64,000 bases of DNA from Rhizoclosmatium globosum (Eukaryota; Chytridiomycota; Chytridiomycetes; Chytridiales; Chytriomycetaceae), in assembly GCA_002104985.1 (NCBI GenBank), contig MCGO01000175.1:1-64000 (forward strand), written 5' to 3'. Position numbers and translations under genes: made by a program. The stretch's first letter is position 1. Each line of letters starts with the position of its first letter. A model generated the notes under the pieces. That model was given only the letters and a program-made list of their open reading frames with translations. It was not told where the DNA came from and made no database searches. Positions 46,031 through 56,169 of this stretch are shown here, piece after piece.

Positions 46031-46338
46031 GGTTGGCAACGTCGGACTTGTAACCATTTGCTTCAATGGTTACACCTTCCCTGACTTTTGTGGCGGAGAA
46101 CTGTAGGAACCAGATTGAAGTGACATGGTCCCTTGGGGTTGGCAACGTTGGCTTTGTAAACAGTCCCTTCACTGGTTACACCTTCCCTGACCCCTCGGCG
46201 ACAAACTTCAATCTGACGTTACAGGGCATTGTCTCGATGGTTGGCAACGTTTGCTTTGTAAACAGTTCCTTCACTGGTTACGCTCTCCCTGACCATTCGG
46301 CGACAGCCTGTAACAGCGACTTATTTACTAGCTTGTAG
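46031..46338 (+). repeat. three imperfect ~104-bp tandem repeats within a small open frame
   Basis: GGTTGGCAACGT starts at 46031, 46137 and 46239. The second and third copies are 102 bp apart, so the frame is kept and a 90-codon open frame (46066-46338) repeats GNV.FVNS.FTGY..PD.SAT. No intron or upstream coding context was found. It may be a short repeat protein or a non-coding tandem repeat. Confidence 0.65.
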
Positions 46339-47038
46339 AATAAACTGGATTTATTATATTAAATGTGTGGCACTTATTTATTATATTAACGTGTAAGTTT
46401 AAAGACAAGAAAGAAACTCTTATCCAGACGGAAAAAACGATTGACGTAGTCTAAAGCAACAGAGGCTTCCATTCCTTTGCCAATAAGCTGATTAAAAAAT
46501 TCCGCACGAGATCTTTCCTTCTTATATCCCAATTCAGCTCGTTTAAAGGAGAGTAGTTCCAACTCAAATGACTTTTTAACTCTGTTTAACTGTCAGATTA
46601 ATCATTTAGCACCTGAAAACATACAAATTATTCTGGTCTGGTGAGATTAGAATTTTTCGTTTCAAAGTATTAGGATTTGCTGTGTAGTCACCCTCTTGAC
46701 AGTTTGATATGGACGAAAACGAAGATGCGATCGATGGGGGAAATACAGCAGAATACAAAATGTGTCACTAAACAGTTGCCGTCATCTAATTACATTATAT
46801 ATCACGAGTAGCTTTGCATTATGTTGTTTTATATTTATAAAAACACACTGCAAGAACGTCCATTGTAAAGATAACATAGCTCAACCACAAGCTTCAACTT
46901 GCACCCGAGACACAACAACAACAGCCAAAACATAAAATGATAATTACTGAAGAAGAGTAGGCGTAAAATCGACGTACCTACTCAACCTTTAAAAACAAAA
47001 CAAACAATAAAGGAGATGCTAGCTTAAATGACGCACAT
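46339..47038. other. no gene seen; 3' flank of the four-RRM gene
   Basis: AT-rich, with short frames only. Confidence 0.5.
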
Positions 47039-48674
47039 TTAGGCAGCAAACTTGTCCAATCTGACGATAATGTTGCGGCCCATAACATTGGTTCCGTTCA
47101 ATCCAGCAACAGCCTTGTCAGCCTCCTCGCGGGACCCGAAACGAACCATACCACATCCCTTCGAACGACCTGTCTCGTTCTCAGTCAAGATATCCGCGTG
47201 GATTGGGTTCAAGCCAAGAGGACGGAACAAGTCCTTGAGGTCCTGCCAGCGGGAAGAGTATGGCAAGTTTCCAACAAACACTTGAGTTCCCTGACCGAAT
47301 CCAGAAGACTGCTGGCCTTGGAAAGTGTTTCCACCTTCGCCGGCGTACTTGTCCTCACGGACTTCAATTTGACGACCGCTAATATCGGTTCCGTTGAGCT
47401 TGGCGATGGCTTCCTGCGCCTCCTCAACAGTGGACATCAAGACTTGTCCGTATCCTCGGCTACGGCCTTGGTTGTCGATGGCAATGTCGGCACGGAGAAC
47501 CGTTCCACCGTCTTGACGGAAGAGGTCCTTGAGTTCTTGCCACTGAAGGGTGAAAGGAAGGTTTCCAACAAAGAGCTGACGACCAACGGTGTTTCCGACA
47601 ACTTGCTGTGGTTGCTCTGGAGTAACCGATTGTTGCTGCTCTTGAACGTAGTTGTTGTGTTGTGGCTCAATTGGAGCTGGGTTGTGCTGTTGTTGCTGCT
47701 GCTGCTGCTGGTAGTTGTTGCGTGGCCCGCTGCTACGTAGCTAGTTTGTCTTCAGTTCAAGAGAATAGTTTGGAGAGGAATTACTCACAGCAGCACCTTC
47801 AACGAAAGTGCGGTCCTCACGAACTTCAATGCGGCGACCGTTCCACTCAAATCCATTGTACATGCCTGTAGAACGCGTTAATTTACATTCAAAAGAATAA
47901 AAGAAAACGTACCAATCGCCTTTCTGGCTTCATCAACAGTGCTCATGGTGACGGTACCGAAACCCTTGGAACGACCCTGGTAGTCAGTTGGGATATCGGC
48001 GCGGATCACGTTTCCAGCATTGCGGAAGAGATCCTTGAGGTCTTGCCATCCAACAGAGTATGGAAGGTTTCCAACGTACATGGCACGAACATTGACAGTG
48101 TTGACGTCGATGGCAGTTCCTGGAAGTGGGACATTGACGGATGGATCAGCACCTGTTGGATTGGGGTTCAGTGACTCAAACGACGGATGATCTTCATTTG
48201 ACACACCTTCGACGGCAACTGGAGCACCACTGCGGTAACCGCTTCCACCACCAATGTTTCCAGAAACGGCTCTGTCTTCTCTGACTTCAATCTTTCTTCC
48301 GTGCCATTCGTAGTTGTTGTACGAGGCAATAGCATTCGCGGCATCCTCGGCGTTGCTGAACAAAACAGTTCCGAATCCACGAGACTTTCCGTTTGGAGCC
48401 TGGGCAACGTCAGCGCGGACGACGGTTCCTGTTGAGCGACAAGTGGTGAATTAGGGTTGCAGTCACTAGGTATGCTATGCTATGCTATGCTATGTGGGCG
48501 AGTACACACCAACTTCACGGAACAGGTCCTTGAGATCCTGCCATCCAACAATGAAGGGCAACTGGTTTCGGAGGAGGATCAGTTTTCAGCTTTTGAGCGA
48601 GCCAAGCACAAACTCACGTTTCCAATAAAGAGCTGCTTTCCAGCGCCAGATCCAGTATTCGCAGTAGCAGCCAT
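47039..48674 (-). CDS. four-RRM RNA-binding protein, Gbp2/Hrb1-like
   Basis: Five exons, 48674-48618, 48561-48510, 48428-47913, 47865-47789 and 47740-47039, join to 1404 nt, 467 aa. Four RRMs of one type are visible. Each has a (L/V)F(I/V)GNLP-like or YVGNLPYSVGWQDLKDLFR start, a RSKGFGTV-like RNP1, and an EW.GR.IEVRED-type close. RRM1-2 and RRM3-4 are separated by a Gln-rich linker (seven Gln). The WQDLKDLFR signature is that of the Gbp2/Hrb1 and hnRNP M group, shuttling mRNA-binding proteins in export and surveillance. The intron inside RRM2 (after KAI-G) matches that of the single-RRM gene at the left edge of the window. Confidence 0.88.
48471..48494 (+). repeat. TATGC pentanucleotide run in intron 2
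   Basis: Nearly five TATGC units lie in the 81-nt second intron of the four-RRM gene. Confidence 0.85.
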
Positions 48675-49030
48675 CATTTAAATCCCGTAAGAAACCCTGC
48701 GAGAAAGAAAGAGGTCGTTAGTTGGCTGGTTCAGATGACGTCAAGCTGGAGCCACGTGTGCACTGACGTTGATCCCATCACATAGTCCCATCCGCATTCA
48801 CATGCTACTCGGCCCAGTCGTAGCCCAAGATCGATCGCTGATGCCCGCAGAACTGTGGAAACTGACCTTTAACCCTCAACAAAAGCAGATGCTTCTTTAC
48901 AACAAAAAAAGAGAAAAGGGAGAGTAACCCGTACCCGTCTACATGTCTAGTTATTTTATTACGACTTAATAAGGAAGAAGAGAGAAGAGGAAACATATTA
49001 AAACGAAATCTACGAACTACCTAACCTTCC

Positions 49031-50704
49031 TTAACATGGCCCCCACATTCTGTATACAATAACCCATTGACGCTGAAGACTGTTCAAGGCTGCCTCAACT
49101 TGCCCTACGTTCAAGACTTTTCCATCGGGAAAACCAGTCACAATTAAACAAACAGTCGATGCGAAGCTGGTATTAAACGTTTCCATCACAAGCTTCAACC
49201 GATTTGATTCTTCGATTGAGCGCCACCACGACGATTTCAGACTGCTCACATGGGAGAGTGCAACTTCATTGATTGTTGAGTTTGGAACTGATTCATCAAC
49301 GCACAATCCGATCTTTTGAAAGACCATCCGGAACTTCGCATTTGCAACGGACATTGCTGCATTTCCTTTCTTGCGAATATCGTCGATGGAACTCGCTGTG
49401 GTGTATAATATGAGAAACTGAAACGTCTGGAGCAACGGAATTAACTTACCAAACTGCACTTCCTTTCGTTTCAAAGTCTCCTTCTGCTTCTTATTATTGT
49501 TTTCGAGATGAATTATACAGCTGTCCAATTGTACAATGCGGGAGTTGAGATTTTGGATTTGATTGATGACATTTGATCTGTTCCTTTCTAGCTTGATAAT
49601 TCTGGCGCTCTGCGCTTTTCCTCCTCTGTTGACGTTTTGGAGATTAAGCTTCAGCATAGTTACAGTGCTGGTCGACGCATTGAGACTCTCCTGTAACTGC
49701 ATAATTCTCGCTTTCAATTCCATCACAATGGAGGTTAAGTTTACGTTTTCAAAGCTTCTGACTTCATTCATTTTCCTGAAGGCGTTAATTTCAGACTTTT
49801 GTTGTTCAAGTTTGATTTCCAAGGCAGAATTCTTTAGTTTGACTTCCGCTTCCAATAAAGACATTTTCGATTTTACTTCATGAAGTTTGTGTACTAACAT
49901 ATGATTGGATCTGGCTAGAGCCCCGTTCTGGACTTCTAGCTCCTTCATAGTTTCCAAAGCGATTTCTAACGCGTTGTTCTTAGATGCCAAGTCCATGACA
50001 GTAGTCTGCAAAGAATTTGTATGACTGGCGAGACCGTTCAATGTCAATTCCAAAGTGCTGCTTTTTGTTGTCAAGTCTTTTACAATAGTTTCCAAAGTAG
50101 TGTTCTGGTTAACGATAGCTTTCATTTCGACTTCCAAGGTAATATTCTTAACTGCTAAGACCTTGACAGTAGTCTCCAAAGTATTGTTATGGCTGACAAA
50201 ATCATTCAACGTAACCTCCAGAGCAGTATTCTTCGTCCCCAACTGCTGAATAGTGCTTTCCAAATTTTGTACAGTAGTCTCCAAAGTTTTGTTATGGCCG
50301 ACAAAATCATTCAACGTAACCTCCAGAGCAGTATTCTTCGTCCCCAACTGCTGAATAGTGCTTTCCAAATTTTGTACAGTAGTCTCCAAAGTTTTGTTAT
50401 GGCCGACAAAATCATTCAACGTAACCTCCAAAGCAGTATTCTTAGTCGTAAACGTATGATTTTGGCTGCAAAGATCGTTCATTGAATTTTCCAAAGTGCC
50501 GTTCTTGGTTGATAACTCTTGTACTGCTGTTTCCAAAGCACCGTTTTTAGTTTCCATACTGGACCACTTCATATTGATGGAAGTAAGAAGAGCCATCATA
50601 GATGTAACTTCCGCAGCGAGATCACGTTCAATCGGTAGAGCTGGATTCATCACAAACTGGACTGAATCAGATCCAGCCACTGGTTGAAGGGATGTAGATT
50701 CCAT
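49031..50704 (-). CDS. coiled-coil family protein, 539 aa, with 35-residue internal repeats
   Basis: Two exons, 50704-49450 and 49395-49031, join to 1620 nt; the 54-nt intron has no in-frame stop. Residues about 40-430 form one long coiled coil. Within it a 35-residue unit (KNTALEVTLNDFVGHNKTLE, then TTVQNLESTIQQLG) is repeated twice almost perfectly at DNA level (50200-50410), with further diverged copies after it. The C-terminus is the family domain: LKSSWWRSIEESNRLK, METFNTSFAS, CLIVTGFPDGKVLNVGQVE and a final RQWVIVYRMWGPC. It is the best-preserved member and the reference for the others. A structural or oligomeric role is inferred only from the coiled coil. It is divergently paired with the MYND-like gene. 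Confidence 0.8.
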   Translation of the reverse strand: MESTSLQPVAGSDSVQFVMNPALPIERDLAAEVTSMMALLTSINMKWSSMETKNGALETAVQELSTKNGTLENSMNDLCSQNHTFTTKNTALEVTLNDFVGHNKTLETTVQNLESTIQQLGTKNTALEVTLNDFVGHNKTLETTVQNLESTIQQLGTKNTALEVTLNDFVSHNNTLETTVKVLAVKNITLEVEMKAIVNQNTTLETIVKDLTTKSSTLELTLNGLASHTNSLQTTVMDLASKNNALEIALETMKELEVQNGALARSNHMLVHKLHEVKSKMSLLEAEVKLKNSALEIKLEQQKSEINAFRKMNEVRSFENVNLTSIVMELKARIMQLQESLNASTSTVTMLKLNLQNVNRGGKAQSARIIKLERNRSNVINQIQNLNSRIVQLDSCIIHLENNNKKQKETLKRKEVQFGKLIPLLQTFQFLILYTTASSIDDIRKKGNAAMSVANAKFRMVFQKIGLCVDESVPNSTINEVALSHVSSLKSSWWRSIEESNRLKLVMETFNTSFASTVCLIVTGFPDGKVLNVGQVEAALNSLQRQWVIVYRMWGPC

Positions 50705-50769
50705 TGAACACAGTGGAAGACGACTTTTGTTTCAGTGATTGTCAGAGCGATCGCCAATCCTTTATACAA

Positions 50770-50800
50770 AAATCTGAAAATGACCCGAGATGGAAAACCG
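50770..50800 (-). promoter_or_regulatory. shared upstream element, site 4 (half)
   Basis: Plus strand: CTGAAAATGACCCGAGATGG. It has the TGACCCGA half but not the GAACAAT half found at the other three sites. It lies about 80 bp before the ATG at 50704 and inside the 184-bp gap to the divergent gene. Confidence 0.55.
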
Positions 50801-50888
50801 GAAATAAATTAAATTCCTTTTGTAACTGAAGGTGTTCGAATTCTTCAGTTTTCTCATTTTTTTACCTTTTCCAGTTTCCAGAGTTCAG

Positions 50889-51641
50889 ATGCAACGATTA
50901 TCGCTGATGGCACAGGGAGCACACGGCCAAGTAATTTCCAAGACTCTTACTCCATCCGAAGCAGCTGTCAATTTGACGCAAGAGGTCGTTGACGGATATG
51001 GCGCCTGGTACTTCCGCAACATCCAGCTAGCCCATCCGTTCCTTGGAGAAATGTTCGCAAAAAGCGTAAAGCTGACTGCTACGATGCGCGGTATTGGACG
51101 CCGAGATACTTATGACACTGTTGGTGCTTTTGTAGCTGCTGGGGGGCATATCGAAGTGAAAGCTATCAACGTTAGCAACAATGAACCCATTCCTCTAACG
51201 TTGGATGCAATAGATTTATATCAACTTCGACTTGAAAACGACACGGCTAAAGAAACGTCTAAAACTTTGATAGAGACAGTAAAAACGCTTTCGTTGCAGT
51301 TGGCTGCAGTGAAACAAGGACTTGAAGCTACACAGAAGGAACTACAATCCGCCCAAAAAGAAATTCTAACAACGAAACAAGAGCTACAAATTAGTAGTGA
51401 ACGCTTGGATAAATTGGAGTCAGAGCTTTTGGAGTCCAATAACGCACGCAGATGGCTTTTAGAACAGGCCACTCAACATATTCTTCCACTCTTCACCATG
51501 TCTACTCCTCAGTCATGCACTGGCTGCCGCAAATTAACTCTTTGCATTTCGTCAGACTGTTGTCCTAAAGCTTGGTTCTGCACACAAGAATGCAAGTTCT
51601 TGAATCTTCCAGCCCACACTGCCGCCCATCACGCAGTTTGA
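50889..51641 (+). CDS. unknown protein with coiled coil and C-terminal MYND-like zinc finger
   Basis: The start at 50889 (MQRLSLMAQG) is chosen over upstream hydrophobic codons because a TTTCCAG acceptor-like site precedes it; an upstream exon is possible. The protein is 250 aa. It has an N-terminal globular part (VVDGYGAWYFRNIQ, then GMFAKS-like and GIGRRDTYDTV), a coiled coil of about 70 residues (LAAVKQGLEATQKELQSAQK), and then a Cys/His cluster: C-x2-C, C-x6-C, C-x3-C spacing and two terminal His (QSCTGCRKLTLC to PAHTAAHH). The cluster resembles MYND fingers, which bind proline-rich peptides. The family is not recognised. It shares an intergenic region of 184 bp with the coiled-coil gene on the other strand. 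Confidence 0.7.
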   Translation: MQRLSLMAQGAHGQVISKTLTPSEAAVNLTQEVVDGYGAWYFRNIQLAHPFLGEMFAKSVKLTATMRGIGRRDTYDTVGAFVAAGGHIEVKAINVSNNEPIPLTLDAIDLYQLRLENDTAKETSKTLIETVKTLSLQLAAVKQGLEATQKELQSAQKEILTTKQELQISSERLDKLESELLESNNARRWLLEQATQHILPLFTMSTPQSCTGCRKLTLCISSDCCPKAWFCTQECKFLNLPAHTAAHHAV

Positions 51642-51704
51642 TTTCAATTCCTCTTTATTGCTACCGTTCTTTAACTTTTTCGTTGATTTTCAAAGCCATA
51701 TCTT

Positions 51705-52321
51705 TCATAAAACCGCATTTATCAACTGCTGAAACTCTCTATACCCAACTTTCCCGTCTCGATTTGTATCCACCTCCGCGAAAAACTCCTCAACAACGGT
51801 CATGGATACATTCGGTACAACTTTTCGAAATACTGCTTTCAGGTTCTCGAGCGTTATGAATCCATTGCCTAGTCGGTATTCTTTGAGACACGAGATCTTT
51901 GCTAACTCAATATTCACCTTGCAAGTCCAACGCTACAAACATTTGTCGAATCATATCATCTGAATCTACTTGCGCTAATCGAGGGGCCATAATTTCGGTG
52001 AATGCGTCCAAAGTCAGTTCTGTTGTATCGTCAGTCCCGCCAACAGAATCAGAAGGACGAAACCTCCTCTTTCGAGATTGCATCTCTTGTTGATTTGTTC
52101 AATTTCAAACTAGAAACGGTCAGCGCTTAGATTCAGCTACTATGAGAGAGTACCTTCGATGGTTTGTAGCCAAGAAGGCCCATCATTCCAACTTTAAGTC
52201 CATGCTTTGATAAGTAGCCCCGTCCCTCAACATCTGCCCGTTGGAAAGCATCTCTAATATTGGAGAGTATCTGGGACTTCATGGGATGTGATTCTAAACG
52301 ATTGGCGCGATGCAGTTCCAT
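51705..52321 (-). CDS. EFCAB11-like EF-hand protein
   Basis: The first exon starts at 52321 (MELHRANRLES). It holds FQRADVEGRGYLSKHGLK, then GLLGYKPSK, the hallmark order of EFCAB11. After an intron, LTLDAFTEIMAPRLA leads by a short intron (donor CAAG/GTGAAT) into the last exon: GNGFITLENLKAVFRKV and a canonical EF loop DTNRDGKVGYREF. The acceptor of intron 1 could be TTTCTAG or a later AG; only the later one keeps the frame. Length is about 170 aa. Calcium binding is likely for the last loop, whereas the first lacks a full set of acidic ligands. I associate this family with ciliated or flagellated lineages. Confidence 0.7.
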
Positions 52322-52692
52322 TTCGATTCATAAACAAGTTTCGAACACATCGGACAATCACTAACAAGAATACGCGACCTTCTTCTATCTACTATTACTA
52401 ACAAAAGAAGAAGTAAGAAAAAAACAAATAGTATATGGAGAAGAAAAACAAGTAAACATAAAAACACTCCCGAAAAACAATAGAAGAAACAAAGAGCCCG
52501 CATAACGATAAGTCTTAAGTACAGCAAACATGCGTCTCTCCATCGATTTGTACATCCTTTCTTCCCCAGCCCGACAACCAACAGGAAATCCCCAAAAAAG
52601 AAAAACAATAAAAGGTAAACATAAACAATACGATAAGAACAGGGGGTTTGGATAAAACGAAGCTCATGGAATACTAACTAAGGATGCATATA
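52322..52692. other. spacer between EF-hand gene and Nrd1-like gene
   Basis: Nothing coding is supported. It should hold the EF-hand promoter and the 3' end of the Nrd1-like gene. Confidence 0.5.
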
Positions 52693-54773
52693 TCAATAAA
52701 AGCCAGAATCACCACCTTCACTTCCAGCCTGACTGTGGTGCAGATACTGGCTTCTTGGAGGTCTCAGTGGGTTGTTACAACGGTCCTTTCCGTATGCAAC
52801 ACGAAGACTTGAATACTGAGGATTCGAGCTCTGCAAGTTCTCAACCACTTTGATGGCAGACGCAATATCAGTGAAGCTGACGAATCCGATATTCTTGTCC
52901 TTGACCATATTGATGAGCTCGATTTCTCCAAACTCACTGAAATCAGTTCGTAGACGGTCTTCGTCCATAGAGGCGTCAAGAGGGCCGACGTCTGATGAGC
53001 TCGTCAGCCAATAACCAACACCACAAAAACACAGCATCTACTTACAAACGTTACGAGTAGCGCCTTGCTGGAGAGCCTGGAAAATAGTGCTTGGAATGAC
53101 AGGAGCTGGCTTTCCCCATCCAATCTTGACCCGCTTTCCCTTGATAACAACACCTTCATTGTTTCCTCGCACAAACAACGCATGAGCAGCCATCGGATCG
53201 ATAAACGTCACAAAAGCCGTGTTCTTCTCGGGCAAGAAATTCACTTTCTGAACTAGACCTCCTCGAAGAACCTGAACTCACTCATGAGACACACTTTCAC
53301 AAAAAAAAGCTTCGAGCAGCGAACTTACATCACAAATATCTTTCGGCGTCGCATCAGGATGCAATCCACCCAAATACAGTGTTCGTTGTGGGTTCATTGG
53401 GATTCCGCCGTTGCCCATCATCGCAAACGCCGCAGGGTCAAATCCACCTCCTAGTGCGTTTCCAACGCCCATGCCGCCAACATTACCGGCTCCAAGCATT
53501 CCAAGACCCATTCCCATCCCGTTGTTCATCATTCCCATCGCCGCTGCAACAGGATTCATACCACCCATTCCACCCATCCCATTCATACCCATACCCATTC
53601 CCATTGCACCACCCATGTTGTTTCCACCGAGATGCATAGCGCCATTGCCGCCCATATTGTTTCCATGACCAGCATTGTTCCCCGGCGCAGGGTTTCCAAT
53701 CAACATGTTTCCACACCGATCCTTCCCATAATTCACCTTCTTTCCTGCAAAGAACGGCCTGTTCGGCAAAGTTGCAACAGCCTTCATAGCCTGCGCTACG
53801 GAGCACAAGTGCACGAACGCAATGTGCTTGTCTGGGATTACACGGATCTGGTCGATAGGTCCGAATGGCTCAAACTCAGTTCGAAGGGATTCTTCTGTAA
53901 CGGTTTCATCGCATTGACCGATGTATACGTTTCGACAGGAGCCGTTAAGTACATCTGGTGGTGTTGGAATGTTTGTAAATCTTGGTTTTGGCAAACAAGG
54001 AGAAAAATAATGAACAAACCATTGTAAATATACTGCGGACAGATGGACGCTTTTCCCCATCCAAACTTAATTTCTTGATCGCCAATCAATACTCGTTTGC
54101 CTTGATATTCGTTGAAAAACTGCATCGCGGAACTCGCCTCAATGAACGTGAGGAAGCAGCAACTCTTCTCCTCAATCATTTTGATGCTTTCCAGAGGACC
54201 AAACTTGACCATATTTAAGATATCTTCATAGGTTGTGCCGGCGGGAATGTTTCCTAGGTATACAGTCCGTGTGGGCATATTCACGGCAGACGAAGTGTTG
54301 GACGACATGGACATGACGCTTCCTCCAAACATGGGCGATTGCATTCCAGGATGGTTCATTTGATGGTTTCCATTCCCCATCATTGAGAACTGGTTCATGA
54401 CCGGGAATCCGACACCATTGTTTCCGCCCATCATGCCGCCTCCGTTTCCAGCGAACATGAACTGCTGCTGAGGACTCTGGTCTGGGAACCCTTGATGGCC
54501 CTGGAACCCGCCATGGAATCCCATCATGTCGCCGGCACCACCCATGTGCATCATTCCCTGCTGCCCGCCAAACGCGTTTTGCTGTTGCTGTTGGTGATGG
54601 ACCGAATACCCCATTGCACCACTCGCGCCAGCGACTCGCATCCGTTTCCCACTTTGCAGACTACTCGTCTGGCTACTATTTTGGTTGAAACCTCCCTGTT
54701 GCTGTTGCTGCATACCGTCCGAATAATGAATACTGTTATTAGCTGTCGTCGCGTCGCTGTTTCTTCGTTTCAT
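52693..54773 (-). CDS. four-RRM protein of the fungal Nrd1/Msa2 type
   Basis: The protein starts with a Gln/Met/Gly-rich region, then RRM1 (TRTVYLGNIPAGTTYEDIL, closing KFGWGK), RRM2 (CRNVYIGQCDETVTEESL, closing VNYGKDRCGN), a Met/Gly-rich linker, RRM3 (RTLYLGGLHPDATPKDI, closing KIGWGKPAP) and RRM4 (NVYVGPLDASMDEDRL, closing VAYGKDRCNNP). The alternating GWGK and YGKDRC ends are the signature of fission-yeast Nrd1, a regulator of differentiation mRNAs. Introns fall after YIYN, after DICD and after TRNV. Met at 54773 is the first in-frame Met, but the frame stays open upstream to about 55130 through an acidic Asp/Ser stretch that looks coding, so a further 5' exon is likely. Confidence 0.85.
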
Positions 54774-55139
54774 GGCCTCCTCGTCAGCGTTATCGTCGTC
54801 AGATGAAGAAGATTCGCTTTCGTCGTCGTCGTCGTCTTCTGATCCGGATTCTGTTCCTTCGCTACCTGTTTCGTCGTCTGAGGCTTCGCTTACAGACGGT
54901 GATGCGGGTTTCTTCTTTTGACACGAGTCCTTGGGAAACTTTTTGTACGTGAAAGACGACGGGGATATTGAAACCGGTCGTGAAGGTGCTGGTGAAGACG
55001 TTAAGGTCTTTTTGCTAGTTCTAGATGATGTGGAAGTCGCGGAGGAAATCGACAGTTGCGATAGTGACGGCGTTTTGGAGAGTGAGGGGAATGGTTTTTT
55101 GACCGAATGTTGATGTGACGGGTGTATCGGATTTGTGGT

Positions 55140-56169
55140 AGGAGCGCATAGTACAAGACGTAGATTCGGGGATAGTAGGAGTATGCAGTTGCAGCGGCGA
55201 CAGCAGCGGCAGGATGGTGGTTGTTTTTATGCAAAGGCGTTGAAGTAGGAGGAAAAGGAGGGGGAAAGAAGCCGTGCATAGTACAAGAAAACAGAACGGA
55301 AGATGCAAGAAGAGAACGATATAGAGAGAATGAAGAAAAGGGATACGATTAAAAATCCCTGATAAGAAAGAGAGAGAGAGAAAGGGGGAAGTGCGTGCAA
55401 CAACAAAAAAAGGGTAAAAACCTGATTTTGAAGTTGTAAAGTAAACAAAGGGATCCCTGTGATTCAAAGAAGTTGAAGGCAGGGAGTAGCTGTTGCTGTT
55501 TTGAGTGTTTGTTGCGGCTGCTGAGTAGTCAATTGGATGGAGTGTTTATGACTACTATCTAAACCGGATTAATACCCTTCCAAGTCAACTAACAACACAA
55601 CGCACCTTTTTGAGCAGTTGACGAAAGTGCAAAAGAAGCTGAGATTTGGTGGCTGAAGCAACAGAACCCTAATGTGACCAAAAGAAACCAAGTCAGATCC
55701 CTGTCAAAGAGTGTCCCTCGAGTGTCCCTTCAAATGCATGCGTTCGTTTCAACATTGACCACCCTCCAAAGTTCAACCATCCCACCGCCCATCAAAAATC
55801 GGCAATCAAACAACTCCGCTTCCGCCGCCTCTTCCGCCCCTTCACTGTTTCCTCCTTCATCGACTGTGTTCATCTGAGGCGTATCCATCCGGTCGGTGCT
55901 AGTGCGAGGGAGGGTGCTGCTCACGTTGAGTTGGCTGCTTGGTGATGGTCTTGGTTCACTCTTCTTTTTCTTTCGCCTGCTCATCTCACCCCGCCTCAAC
56001 AATTTTTTATGACACAAACCACCACAATCAACTGTCTCAGCGCCATCACACAAAGCACACAACCAAAATATGAAGCAGCAGAACGATCTCTTTTGCCACT
56101 CCAACACTAATGAAAGAAAAAAAAGAACAAAGAATCCAACTCACAGTACCTTCTACTCAAACAAGAACT
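55140..56169. other. upstream region with purine-rich tract; no confirmed gene
   Basis: Positions 55330-55410 are strongly purine-rich on the plus strand (AGAGAGAGAAAGGGGG), as expected for a pyrimidine-rich promoter or leader of the minus-strand Nrd1-like gene. A 125-codon minus frame at 55730-56107 contains MSRRKKKKSEPR but is not otherwise supported. Confidence 0.4.

Noticed and set aside
47198..47740. Plus-strand frame of 180 codons opposite the four-RRM gene
   Set aside because: It is the complement of RRM and Gln-rich codons, giving leucine/valine runs.
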